Assembly (NCBI GenBank): GCA_013151585.1
Contig: JAADHY010000724.1
Coordinates: 1 to 11,854, forward strand
Length of the DNA: 11,854 nucleotides
Direction of reading: 5' to 3'
Source of the DNA: Planctomycetota bacterium
GTDB lineage: Bacteria > Planctomycetota > Planctomycetia > Planctomycetales > Planctomycetaceae
This document shows positions 1-7,499 of this stretch, in pieces (the first letter of the stretch is position 1; every line of letters begins with the position of its first letter). The notes below the pieces were generated by a model. That model was given only the letters and a program-made list of their open reading frames with translations, had not been told where the DNA came from and did no database searches. The position numbers were made by a program, and so were the translations under genes.

Positions 1-1
1 T

Positions 2-1177
2 CGCGTTCCATCGGCGCCGGCCTCAGACCGCCCCAGCGCCCGGCAAGCGGCCTCGTTTCGCGACCCGCGTCGGCTGAACGGCCCCAGTCAGTCCGGTCCG
101 GTTCAAACCAACTCAATGGCGGCCGGTGCCATCATCGATCGGTCACGGACCGCGCAGGCTCCGCCGCCAGCTCCCCCCGCCCTTGGGGCGTCTTCCCAGG
201 CCACCGGCGCTCTGCCAGTGACCGAGTCCGCTCCCCAGCCCGCTCCGCCAGCCGATGCCCGCGCTAACGGCTCAAATGATTCGCTGCTCGCGCCATTGCC
301 CGGGTGGAACAATCTGCGAACCGCCATCCAGAGCGCGGGACAAGAGCTTCAGCACAGTCTTTCCGAAGCGAAGATCGGGCTGCCGTTTCGCCGCACGACG
401 CGCCCGGACGAGCCGTCTGCTGCCACAGCGCCTTCGACCGAAAGCCGCCCCATGACGCAAGGAGAATTGCTTCAGAGGCTGATCGCGCTGGCCGAAGCTG
501 ACATCGCCAACGCCAAGCCCGGTGAATCGGTTGAAGAACTGCTGGGGTTCATTCAAAAACACGTTGAACTGCGGATGCTCTACTTCATCGCCGGGCAGCA
601 GGAACGAGCGTTGGAAGCCATTCCCGTGGTTGAGCCCGCGGACCAGGAATTCTGGCAACAGATGTTCTGGGCTATCGCCAATTATTTCGACCGCGAAGGG
701 ATTCCCAATCCCGGCGACCGAGCCACTCAGACCGTCGCTCAGCTCAAGACGGCCGTACAGCGCCTGCAGGAAGCCGCCCGGCTGGAGCTGCGTAACGTCA
801 ATTTCTGCCACAAGATCGTCAGTTATGGAAACTACGAACGTTTCCAACGCGACGAGTTCACGCCGGGCCAGCCGGTGCTGCTCTATGCCGAAGTCGAGAA
901 CTTCAAGAGCGAGCTGACCTCCGACGGCCAGTGGCGAACGGTGCTCAAGTCGACCATCGAGTTTTACAAGGCCGGCCCCAACGGCGATCTGGTGGACCGC
1001 ATCGAGTTTCCGCCGACCGAAGACCTCTGCCGCAACCACCGCCGCGACTACTTCCACAGCTACGAGCTGACAATTCCCCAGAAAATCTCGCTCGGCCCTC
1101 ACGTGTTGAAATTGATCGTCGAAGACCAGCTCAGCCAAAAAGTCGCGACGTACACCGTCAATTTCACGGTAAAATAG
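2..1177 (+). CDS. Conserved protein of unknown function, 5' end outside the window
   Basis: I do not recognise a named family. The frame has no stop back to the first bases of the window, so the ATG at 116 is probably internal and the true start lies upstream; 391 codons are visible. Numbering from that ATG, residues 1-112 are low-complexity, rich in Pro, Ala, Ser and Thr, and look disordered. Residues 113-222 look mostly helical (LLQRLIALAEADIANAK, then a Trp/Phe-rich stretch QEFWQQMFWAIANYF). Residues 223-353 alternate as in a beta-sandwich, with conserved-looking motifs NVNFCHKIVSYGNYERF, PVLLYAEVENF and CRNHRRDYFHSY, ending in VNFTVK. Similar proteins of unknown function occur in planctomycetes (from memory). 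The disordered N-terminus followed by a sandwich suggests an envelope or exported protein, but its N-terminus is not visible. The protease gene follows 111 bp downstream on the same strand and may be co-transcribed; a 6-bp hairpin (1204-1209 with 1223-1228) lies between them. Confidence 0.8.
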   Translation, partial: RVPSAPASDRPSARQAASFRDPRRLNGPSQSGPVQTNSMAAGAIIDRSRTAQAPPPAPPALGASSQATGALPVTESAPQPAPPADARANGSNDSLLAPLPGWNNLRTAIQSAGQELQHSLSEAKIGLPFRRTTRPDEPSAATAPSTESRPMTQGELLQRLIALAEADIANAKPGESVEELLGFIQKHVELRMLYFIAGQQERALEAIPVVEPADQEFWQQMFWAIANYFDREGIPNPGDRATQTVAQLKTAVQRLQEAARLELRNVNFCHKIVSYGNYERFQRDEFTPGQPVLLYAEVENFKSELTSDGQWRTVLKSTIEFYKAGPNGDLVDRIEFPPTEDLCRNHRRDYFHSYELTIPQKISLGPHVLKLIVEDQLSQKVATYTVNFTVK

Positions 1178-1288
1178 GGCCACGCGGTCCGACGCTGTCG
1201 ATGCGGCGGCGAAACGCGTGTTCCGCCGTCGGGCACCGCTGCTTGTTCCCCTTTTCTCTGGGCCTGTATCGATGAGAAAGGAACGCCC

Positions 1289-2833
1289 ATGCGCTTCATC
1301 CTTGGTGGCTACCTCGGGGCCTTCCTGCTGCTCGGCCTCTTCGCGGGACCGGCCGGGGCGAAAACGTTGGCTGGCGAGGAAAAGCTTGAATCGGTCGTCA
1401 AAATCTACTCGAAGAACCGCTCTGTCAACCTTTCCTCACCATGGCGGCGGCAAACGCCGCGTACGGTGACTGGGTCCGGTGTGATCCTCGAGCCCGGACG
1501 AGTGCTGACCGTGGCCCATTTGGTGCTCTACACAACGGAGATTCTGCTGCAGCCGGCCGACTCATCGGAGCGTGTTCCGGCGAAGGTCAAGTACATTGCT
1601 CCAGGCATTGATCTGGCTGTGTTGGAATATGAGCCGGAAGGCCGTTTGCAAAACGTCGAGCCGCTGCCGCTGGCCAGGAAGTCGCCGACGATCAAGTCGA
1701 CCGTGCGCGTATACGGATACCCGACGGGCGGCGAGACTCAGTCGGTCACCGAGGGAATCGTCTCCCGCATTGAGTACACTCGATATCGTTATGGAGCGCA
1801 GGGGATGCGCATTCAGATCGATGCCGCGATCAACCCAGGCAACAGTGGCGGCCCCGCGATCGTCAACGGCGAGATCGCGGGGCTGGCCTTCAGCATCCGC
1901 CGGAGCGCGAACGACATCGGCTACGTGATTCCGACCGAAGAGATTCAGCGCTTCCTGCGAGATGTCAAAAAAGATGGACGGTACGACGGCAAACCGAGCT
2001 TCAACGTTTCGTACCAGTACCTGGAGAACCGGACGTTGCGGCGGAAGCTGCAAGTGCCCGCGGACGTCACTGGCGTTTTGTGCCGAGGGGTGCGAGGGCA
2101 GCCCGACTCGCCGCTGAAAGAAGGCGACGTGATCATCCGAATCGACGATTACGAGGTCGACAACCGCGGCCGCTGCCGATTCCAAAACGACGTGACGCTG
2201 ACGTTTACACAGCTCGCGACGGAAATCGTCCGAGACAACCAAGTCTCCCTGACGATCCTTCGCAACGGCCAAAAGCAGACCTTGACCGTGCCGCTGGAAA
2301 CACGGCCGCGATTGATCGGATACCTCGCTGGCCGCTATCCCCGCTATTTCGTTTACGGGCCGGTTGTCTTTTCTGAGGCGACGGCGGATTACCTGGCGGC
2401 AATCACCACGGCTTTGGCATCCAGCGACTCTCGACACCGGCGGACCATGTCGGCGGTCCGGGAATTGATGGAACAAGCGGAAAGCCCCCTGCTGCGCCGC
2501 CGAACCGATCGTCGCGATCCGAGCTCGGGGGAAGAGCTAGTCGTTGTGACGAGGCTGCTCCCGCACGAGTCGGTGCGGGGTTACCGGCCCATCCTCTACT
2601 TCTACACCGTCCAATCGGTCAACGGCGAACCGGTGAAAAACTTGCAGGCTCTGGTCGAGCTGCTTCGGGACGCGCAAGGGCCATTCGTGGAAATCCGTTT
2701 CCACGACTCGATTGCAGACATCCTCGTCCTGGATCGACAGCAAGCCCTGGACGTGACCGAGGATGTTCTGGAAAGCAACGGGATATTCCGCCAGGGGTCG
2801 CCGGACTTGATGCGAGTTTGGCGCGGGGGATAA
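1289..2833 (+). CDS. Exported trypsin-like serine protease with PDZ domains (Deg/HtrA family)
   Basis: A 514-residue ATP-independent serine protease that probably degrades or senses misfolded proteins in the periplasm. Residues 1-24 form a signal peptide (hydrophobic GGYLGAFLLLGLFAG, cleavage near AGA-KT). The trypsin-like domain spans about 33-225. Its triad is readable as His77 in LTVAHLV, Asp108 in IDLAVLEYE and Ser186 in NPGNSGGPA. A first PDZ domain covers about 238-335 (SPLKEGDVIIRIDDYEV). A second, more divergent PDZ covers about 415-510 (YFYTVQSVNGEPVKNLQALV, then DILVLDRQQA). That second module resembles the C-terminal PDZ of plant Deg2/Deg9-type proteases more than that of E. coli DegP. 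The start is supported by AAAGGA at 1277-1282, six bases before the ATG, and by the signal peptide directly after it. No membrane anchor is seen. It is 111 bp downstream of an unknown same-strand gene. I give no symbol because degP orthology is not shown. Confidence 0.92.
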   Translation: MRFILGGYLGAFLLLGLFAGPAGAKTLAGEEKLESVVKIYSKNRSVNLSSPWRRQTPRTVTGSGVILEPGRVLTVAHLVLYTTEILLQPADSSERVPAKVKYIAPGIDLAVLEYEPEGRLQNVEPLPLARKSPTIKSTVRVYGYPTGGETQSVTEGIVSRIEYTRYRYGAQGMRIQIDAAINPGNSGGPAIVNGEIAGLAFSIRRSANDIGYVIPTEEIQRFLRDVKKDGRYDGKPSFNVSYQYLENRTLRRKLQVPADVTGVLCRGVRGQPDSPLKEGDVIIRIDDYEVDNRGRCRFQNDVTLTFTQLATEIVRDNQVSLTILRNGQKQTLTVPLETRPRLIGYLAGRYPRYFVYGPVVFSEATADYLAAITTALASSDSRHRRTMSAVRELMEQAESPLLRRRTDRRDPSSGEELVVVTRLLPHESVRGYRPILYFYTVQSVNGEPVKNLQALVELLRDAQGPFVEIRFHDSIADILVLDRQQALDVTEDVLESNGIFRQGSPDLMRVWRGG

Positions 2834-3085
2834 CGGTTTGCTTCTGAAAACAGAATCCTCGGGGGGCGACGTTCGCGGGCGGCGAGGAGCCCGCCGAGAA
2901 TCTCAGTTCGCCTCCCCGTGCTGAAGCAGTCGCTTGGTGGTCGCTCGCCTTCGCCCGTCTCGGGATGAAGCCGATCCGACGCTGTCAGTAGTTTCAAGTC
3001 ACTGGTCGCGCAGCGTGGCGGGCCTACAAGACAGCGACTTCTCTGCTAAAATGTTGATTGGGACTATCAGTGGAAGGTCGAGACG
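2834..3085. other. Intergenic spacer between protease gene and toxin-antitoxin pair
   Basis: I see no gene here. Two hairpins follow the protease stop codon: TTCTG/CAGAA around an AAAA loop (2842-2855) and GCGGGC/GCCCGC around an eight-base loop (2875-2894). Neither is followed by a run of T, so they could end transcription only in a Rho-assisted way or protect the 3' end of the mRNA. The right part carries the presumed promoter of the antitoxin gene. Confidence 0.4.
3044..3052 (+). promoter_or_regulatory. Possible extended -10 promoter of the toxin-antitoxin operon
   Basis: TGCTAAAAT matches an extended -10 element (TGn followed by TAAAAT). It lies 33 bp before the antitoxin start, in sequence visibly richer in A and T than its surroundings. 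No good -35 is present at 16-18 bp, which fits an extended -10 promoter but leaves the call weak. Confidence 0.35.
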
Positions 3086-3313
3086 ATGTTGAAGTCTGTT
3101 ATGGGCGTTTATCGGGACGGAAAAGTGGAACTGTTGGAGCCGGCTCCGAGCGATGCGGAAGGTCGCGTCATCGTGACGTTCCTGAAGTCTCAGCCTGTGG
3201 ATCTGGCTGAACGTGGCATCTCTGCGGCGCAAGCAGCGGACCTCCGCCGTCGCTTGCAGGCATTTTCCGAAGATTGGGATCGGCCGGAAATGGATGTTTA
3301 CGATGCCATATGA
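3086..3313 (+). CDS. Putative antitoxin of a type II toxin-antitoxin pair (DUF104-like N-terminus)
   Basis: A 75-residue protein directly upstream of a MazF/PemK toxin gene, so by position and size its antitoxin: it would bind and neutralise the toxin and probably repress the operon. Residues 4-33 (VMGVYRDGKVELLEPAP, then EGRVIVTFL) look like the small beta-rich DUF104/AF2212-type fold of many small antitoxin-like proteins. Residues 47-60 (AAQAADLRRRLQAF) should be helical. The acidic tail SEDWDRPEMDVYDAI is a likely toxin-binding segment. It does not look like a MazE AbrB-type or ribbon-helix-helix antitoxin, so how it would bind DNA is not evident. GGAAGG (3072-3077) is a good ribosome binding site eight bases before the ATG. 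The gene overlaps the toxin gene by 11 bp, implying translational coupling. The antitoxin role is inferred from neighbourhood; the family assignment is tentative. Confidence 0.8.
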   Translation: MLKSVMGVYRDGKVELLEPAPSDAEGRVIVTFLKSQPVDLAERGISAAQAADLRRRLQAFSEDWDRPEMDVYDAI

Positions 3314-3650
3314 CCGTGGCGAAGTCGTCCTCGTTCTGTTCCCGGATTCGAACCTGCGTACAGCCAAGCGACGCCCGGCTCTGGTCGTGCAGGCTGGCAA
3401 TCTCCAAACAGGATTGGCGCTGACAATCGTTGCTATGATTACGAGCAACATGGGGCGCGCTGGCCATCCCAGTCGCGTGACTGTTGCCGAGAAATCGCCG
3501 GTAGGTCAAGCAATGGGACTGCGCACCGATTCCGTTGTGATGACGGACAATCTCGCAACAGTTCTTGACGTCGAAATCGACAGAGCCATCGGACGCTGTC
3601 CAGACATGGCCCCCATCGACGCTGCTCTGCGCTGCACACTGGGGCTATGA
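3303..3650 (+). CDS. MazF/PemK-family toxin (mRNA interferase)
   Basis: A 115-residue protein with the hallmarks of the MazF/PemK family, sequence-specific endoribonucleases that cleave mRNA and halt growth when free of antitoxin. The N-terminal strand is DRGEVVLVLFPDSN, followed by AKRRPALVV with the family Arg-Pro pair (Arg24-Pro25). Next comes TIVAMITSN, where Thr47 falls at the place of the catalytic Thr of B. subtilis MazF; Arg24 corresponds to its catalytic Arg. GLRTDSVVMTDN (72-83) matches the usual dimer-interface segment. Length is normal for the family, with no damage seen. ATG 3303 was chosen because it starts just before the conserved strand; an in-frame ATG at 3294 would add three residues and cannot be excluded. 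The start lies inside the antitoxin gene, so translation is probably coupled. It ends 82 bp before the end of the convergent glycosidase gene. Confidence 0.92.
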   Translation: MPYDRGEVVLVLFPDSNLRTAKRRPALVVQAGNLQTGLALTIVAMITSNMGRAGHPSRVTVAEKSPVGQAMGLRTDSVVMTDNLATVLDVEIDRAIGRCPDMAPIDAALRCTLGL

Positions 3651-3704
3651 GCGGACAGGTGTGTCGGGTAACTTCTTTTTTGCGGTCTCGCTGTGTTCTT
3701 GGGG

Positions 3705-3718
3705 GCGGCGTGTGCCGC
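3705..3718. terminator. Weak hairpin between convergent genes
   Basis: GCGGC, loop GTGT, GCCGC lies in the 82-bp gap between the ends of the toxin gene and the glycosidase gene. No T-run follows on either strand. A separate run of six T (within 3673-3681) precedes it on the plus strand. It might act as a shared weak terminator, but the signal is small. Confidence 0.22.
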
Positions 3719-3732
3719 TCCAACAAACAGGG

Positions 3733-6700
3733 TCACCGATCGCTCATCTCCCAGGCCCAGGCGGTCCGAGGCGGGAAGGAAAGCGATCGCTCGAAACGAG
3801 CGGGAATCGATTCGGCAGCCGACTGATCAAATTGAGGCTCGCCTGCCGAACCGCGCGCGGTGATTCGAACGGCCCGGAGTTTTTCGGATGAAAGGCCGTA
3901 AGCCGAGGCGTCGAAACAGAGCGTCGCCGTCACGGGCCGGTCGCTGGCGTTGACGAACAGCAGGACTAACTTGCCCTCGCGCGGCAGTCGCCAGGCACCG
4001 GCCAACACCGCGTCCGTGCTCACCCACCACGTGCCCGACCATTGCCAGTCGGCTCGCACGCGTGGAATCTCACCCGTCAGCCGCGGCGGCCGCTCCATCC
4101 GTCCGGCGCAAAAGTACCTCCGAAAACGCCAGCGCAGGCCGACCACCTGTTTCAGGAACGCCACGTTCTGCTTCTCTCGGACCACATTCGGACTGATCCA
4201 GCCGATCTGCTCGCCGAAAACCAGTTGCTGGCCGGCCTTCATGCGCAGAGCCAGGTCCTTGGTTTCCCCGCCCCGATACGCTCGGCCGAACATCTGGATC
4301 GCTCCGCCGTACACGGCCGGGAAGGCCGGCACTTGTCGGTCGTGTTGCCAGTGCCAGGTCAGATAGCCATCCATCCAACGGACGTACGGCTCGGCGTTGC
4401 ACTCCGTCGTCAGCATGCGGTCGGCCGGCTTGCGCCGGCGAATCTTTTCCAGAAGCTGCCAATAGCCGGCCGTCCACCAATGCCCGCCGCCGAGCGAGTG
4501 GCCGTGCTGCGGGTCGAAGCAAAGCTTGGGAGCGGCAGCGGCAATTTGATCGATGTAAACGCCCTTCACGCCATACCGGCCGAACAGCCGTTGCACAATC
4601 GAGCCGATGCGGTCCTGCCACAAGCGGGTCGACGGGCACATCGCTGCCAACCGAACACGGCTGCCGTCCGATTCTTTGCTGCCGTAGGTTTCTGTGTACG
4701 GCTCGCCCTTTTCGTTCTTGGTCGCCGCCGGACGGGCCACGCTCGTAAACTCGAAGTCGTCGAGACCTCGGTCACGGGTGTCCCAGAGCCGGCCGTTGAT
4801 ATAAGGCATAACAAACACATTGGCCGCCTGCAGCTCTTGCACGCCCTCGGCGAACCCGTCCTTCGCGGGAAAGTAGTGCGGGTAGTCATTGTCGAAGGGA
4901 ATCTGGTGCCAGTTGTACCAGTGGAATCCGACGGGGACTCCCATGAACCGGGCAAACTGCTTGACAGCCGGCACACACGCTTTCGGAGGCCCGCCGCCCA
5001 CAACCCAAACAGGCAGCTCTTTCATCCAAGACGGCGTGTCGGCCCGGCCGTCAGCCGTCAGCTCGGGATACCAGCGGGCTTCCCGCCGGACCCAATCGCG
5101 ATAAATCGAAGCCGCATCGAACCAATCCCCACGCAGCAACTGCCACACAGCTCGACCGCTGAGCGTAAACCGGTTGGCCGGACGGCCCATGTCCGGGACA
5201 GGATGCTGGAACGCGAGCACGATTGACCGATCCTGCGGGCGGCTCGCCAACAGCATCTGCTTCGTGCTGGCCACGGGATCGTGGCTGCCGAAATACACGC
5301 CCGATTCGCCCCACCCGTCGTAGGCCGCAAAAAACTGCATCGACGTCCAGCCGCTGGGATAGGTCCCGAAATAGCGGAACGCTCGCCGCCACACGCCCCG
5401 CTGGACTTCGCCCGGGCCCCGGGGAAACAGCACGCAGCCATCTTCCCCCAGCTCGGCGACAGCCAACTGAGGAAAATCGACCTGCCACAGGCTCCACTGA
5501 TTGCTCGGGTTTCGCACTTCGAGCGACCATCGGATCGCGTTAGCCTTTCCGTCCGGGACTACGCGGGCCCTGACTTCCACACCGGCCAGTCGCGCGTCCC
5601 TGGGTCGCTGCCAGCGGATCTCGACGGCTCCGTTGCGATCAGCGCGTTGGACGGTCACACGCTGCCAGCCCGCATCGGCGACCAATTGGATCTCGTCAAG
5701 CTGTTCTGTCTGCCCGGGCGGCGGGCTTCCGCCTGTTCGGCCGGGCGACGGTTGTGTTTTGTCACGGGTACGGGCCTCAGGCAACGGCCGTCGAAAGGTC
5801 AACGAAAAGAGCGGTGTCGGTTCCGATGCAGCCAATTCCCGCTGGCGGCCGCTGTCGAACAGGCTTTGGACGCGCATGCCGTCGCCCGTGTGCTCGAGCA
5901 ACAGGTTCAACTGCCCCGCCGTCACCGCCGTCCAGCTTTCCGGCATGCGCCCACGAAGGATGGCCGCCGCTTCGGCGAAGCGCCCTTGGGCGGCCAACTG
6001 CGAGGCTAGCGCGACATGCCAACAATCGGAAAACTCGAAGGGACGCCGCGACGGGCGCTGCGACTTTTTCGAGACTCGCCGTCGGCTGGCTTCGATCTGG
6101 GCATGGAGTGACTGGACCGACACGATCACGCGAGCGTCTGTCGGTAGTTCGCGGTCAGCCTCGCGGATCGCCTCCTCCGGGTTCTTCCGGCTGCCGATCC
6201 ACAACCACGCCGAATACTCGCGCTCGGTTCCTTTCCACGGCTGCCAAGCTTGAGCGCTGCGCGCGTGCAGATAAGTGCCATAATGGCCGCGGCCATCGTG
6301 GAACAAAAGCCGACCAGCACGCAGCATCCCGATGGCATTGGCCCCGTCGATCAAAGCGCCCCATCGCGAACAGCGGATGCCATCTTGCGAACCGGTGAAA
6401 AGGCCCCGCTGAAGCGGCTCGCCGCTCGCCCAGCTCTTGAAATCTTCGCCCGGAAAATTCAGCTCGAGAAAATGCAGTTCGCGCCACTCAAACGGCTCCT
6501 GCTGCGACACCCTCGCCGTGACATACACCAGCGGCCGATCCCGGAAATAGTACCAGTCGTAGATGACCTCGGGTCGCGAATTCGGGCGCCTTTCGCCTTG
6601 CAGGTACTTGGCGCGAACCCGAACGACTTCGACGAGCGGTCCGGTCGAGATGCGTTCCAACTTCGGCTGACGGTCGTTGCGGACCAGAAACCAACTGTCG

Positions 6701-7279
6701 GTGAAAGACGCGGTCGTTCCACGCGAACTCGCTGAAGACTTTTCCGGTCTTGCGAAAGACGATCTTGGCCGGCAGCCCTCCCATCCGCTCCGCATCGTGC
6801 TGGATTGCAAACTCTGGCGTGACGACCATCCCGTCCCACGCGGGTGTGGTGACCGTCGCTTGTTTGTCGTTTCCATCGTTCGGCCCGCGCACCTGCTCGC
6901 GCCGGCCGAAAACCAAGCGCAGCGGTCCGCCAGCCGTCTTCGGCAGACGGAAAACAACGGTGCCGGCCACACGATCCTTCGGATCGTAGTCCGGAGCGGG
7001 AACGAACTGCAGGGGCACGGACCGACCTTCGGCCGTGACCGCTTGCATCCGTGCCGGATCGATCGGCCCGACCTGACACCAGCGCACGGCCGCGGTCAGG
7101 TCGACCGAGGCGAGGACCACTCCGTCCGCCGGAGCGTCCTGCACGACCAATAGCACTTCGTCGCGTTCGGCCGCCTTGGCCGTCGGGGCGAGCCCCGCAC
7201 ACCCGGCCAAGACGGTGAGCAACACAACGTTGACTACTCTTTCTGCCCGATCCCTGCCCAATCCTGTCCGTGTCGTCAT
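3733..7279 (-). CDS. Exported DUF6259-like TIM-barrel glycosidase, split by one apparent frameshift
   Basis: This is one gene read in two frames: the N-terminal part from 7279 to about 6694, the rest from about 6693 to 3733. Joined, it gives about 1,180 residues. Residues 1-37 are a signal peptide whose LAGC ends at Cys27, a possible lipobox; cleavage further on at TAKA is an alternative. The first half is beta-rich and carbohydrate-hydrolase-like (SQDGIRCSRWGALIDGANAIG), followed by a Pro/Gly-rich linker. The C-terminal half looks like a DUF6259-type TIM barrel. FHWYNWHQIPFDNDYPHYFP, VMPYINGRLWD, GVYIDQIAAAAPKLCFD (acid near residue 910) and TTECNAEPY (Glu near 959) resemble strand ends carrying catalytic acids of GH27/36-like enzymes. 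A small beta domain closes the protein (LVLLFVNASDRPVTATLCF). It probably cleaves a complex polysaccharide at the cell surface; the substrate cannot be told. The start at 7279 is set by GGAGG six bases upstream and by the signal peptide. A sulfatase gene diverges from it. The catalytic roles are inference; the family call is from motif memory. Confidence 0.8.
6688..6712 (-). other. Site of the frameshift in the glycosidase gene
   Basis: In the upstream frame the sensible protein runs through VFSEFAWNDRVFHRQ and then turns into Arg/Ser/Pro-rich nonsense until a stop near 6488. In the other frame nonsense ends and sense begins at about DSWFLVRNDRQPKLER. The two meet around CAGTTGGTTTCTGG (minus strand). 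Removing a single base there would join Gln (6697-6695) to Trp (6693-6691) in frame. It could be a true indel, a sequencing or assembly error, or, less likely, recoding. Confidence 0.75.
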
Positions 7280-7285
7280 GGGTGG

Positions 7286-7290
7286 CCTCC
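7286..7290 (-). promoter_or_regulatory. Shine-Dalgarno that sets the glycosidase start
   Basis: GGAGG on the minus strand, six bases before the ATG at 7279. It decides the start: an in-frame ATG further upstream at 7345 would add 22 residues in front of the signal peptide and has no such site. Confidence 0.75.
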
Positions 7291-7345
7291 GAGGTTTCGA
7301 GGACGCCGCTTCGAGTCGCCCGACGTTGGTCATGTCCACTGCCAA

Positions 7346-7372
7346 ATACTATGCTGGTCTTTGCAGACGCAA
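7346..7372 (-). promoter_or_regulatory. Possible promoter of the glycosidase gene
   Basis: On the minus strand TTGCGT (7372-7367) and TAGTAT (7351-7346) are separated by 15 bp and would give a leader of about 60 bases. Spacing is short and the -35 is weak. The same AT-containing patch also reads TACTAT on the plus strand and might instead serve the divergent sulfatase gene. Confidence 0.25.
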
Positions 7373-7487
7373 GATGCAACCAGCGCCCGAACGGGATGCG
7401 GCACTGCCGCGCACGGGGCTCGCCATCGTTGGCCTCGACGCCGGAGACGCTGGCAAAACAAGTGCCGACAGGACTCACTCGCGACAT

Positions 7488-7493
7488 AAGGAG
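7488..7493 (+). promoter_or_regulatory. Shine-Dalgarno that sets the sulfatase start
   Basis: AAGGAG six bases before the ATG at 7500. Together with the signal peptide that follows, it rules out the longer in-frame ORF starting at 7176, which would overlap the start region of the divergent gene. Confidence 0.8.
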
Positions 7494-7499
7494 ACCGCC

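Noticed and set aside
272..1183. Minus-strand open frame of 303 codons opposite the first gene
   Set aside because: Shadow of the plus-strand gene; no ribosome site, and the plus-strand protein has constrained motifs.
1188..2983. TCCGACGCTGTC occurring at about 1190 and again at about 2974
   Set aside because: Two 12-base matches in non-coding GC-rich DNA without flanking similarity; probably chance.
4042..5226. Long plus-strand open frame opposite the glycosidase gene, and similar long frames at 5281-6253
   Set aside because: Shadow frames produced by high-GC codon use of the real minus-strand gene; composition is rich in Arg, Pro and Ala without domains.
6688..6712. Programmed ribosomal frameshifting in the glycosidase gene
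   Set aside because: No classical slippery heptamer or stop-codon-associated shift site is visible at the junction; mutation or sequencing error is simpler.
7176..7499. Longer N-terminus for the sulfatase from an ATG at 7176
   Set aside because: It would place 108 residues before an evident signal peptide and overlap the start of the divergent gene; AAGGAG before ATG 7500 decides the start.
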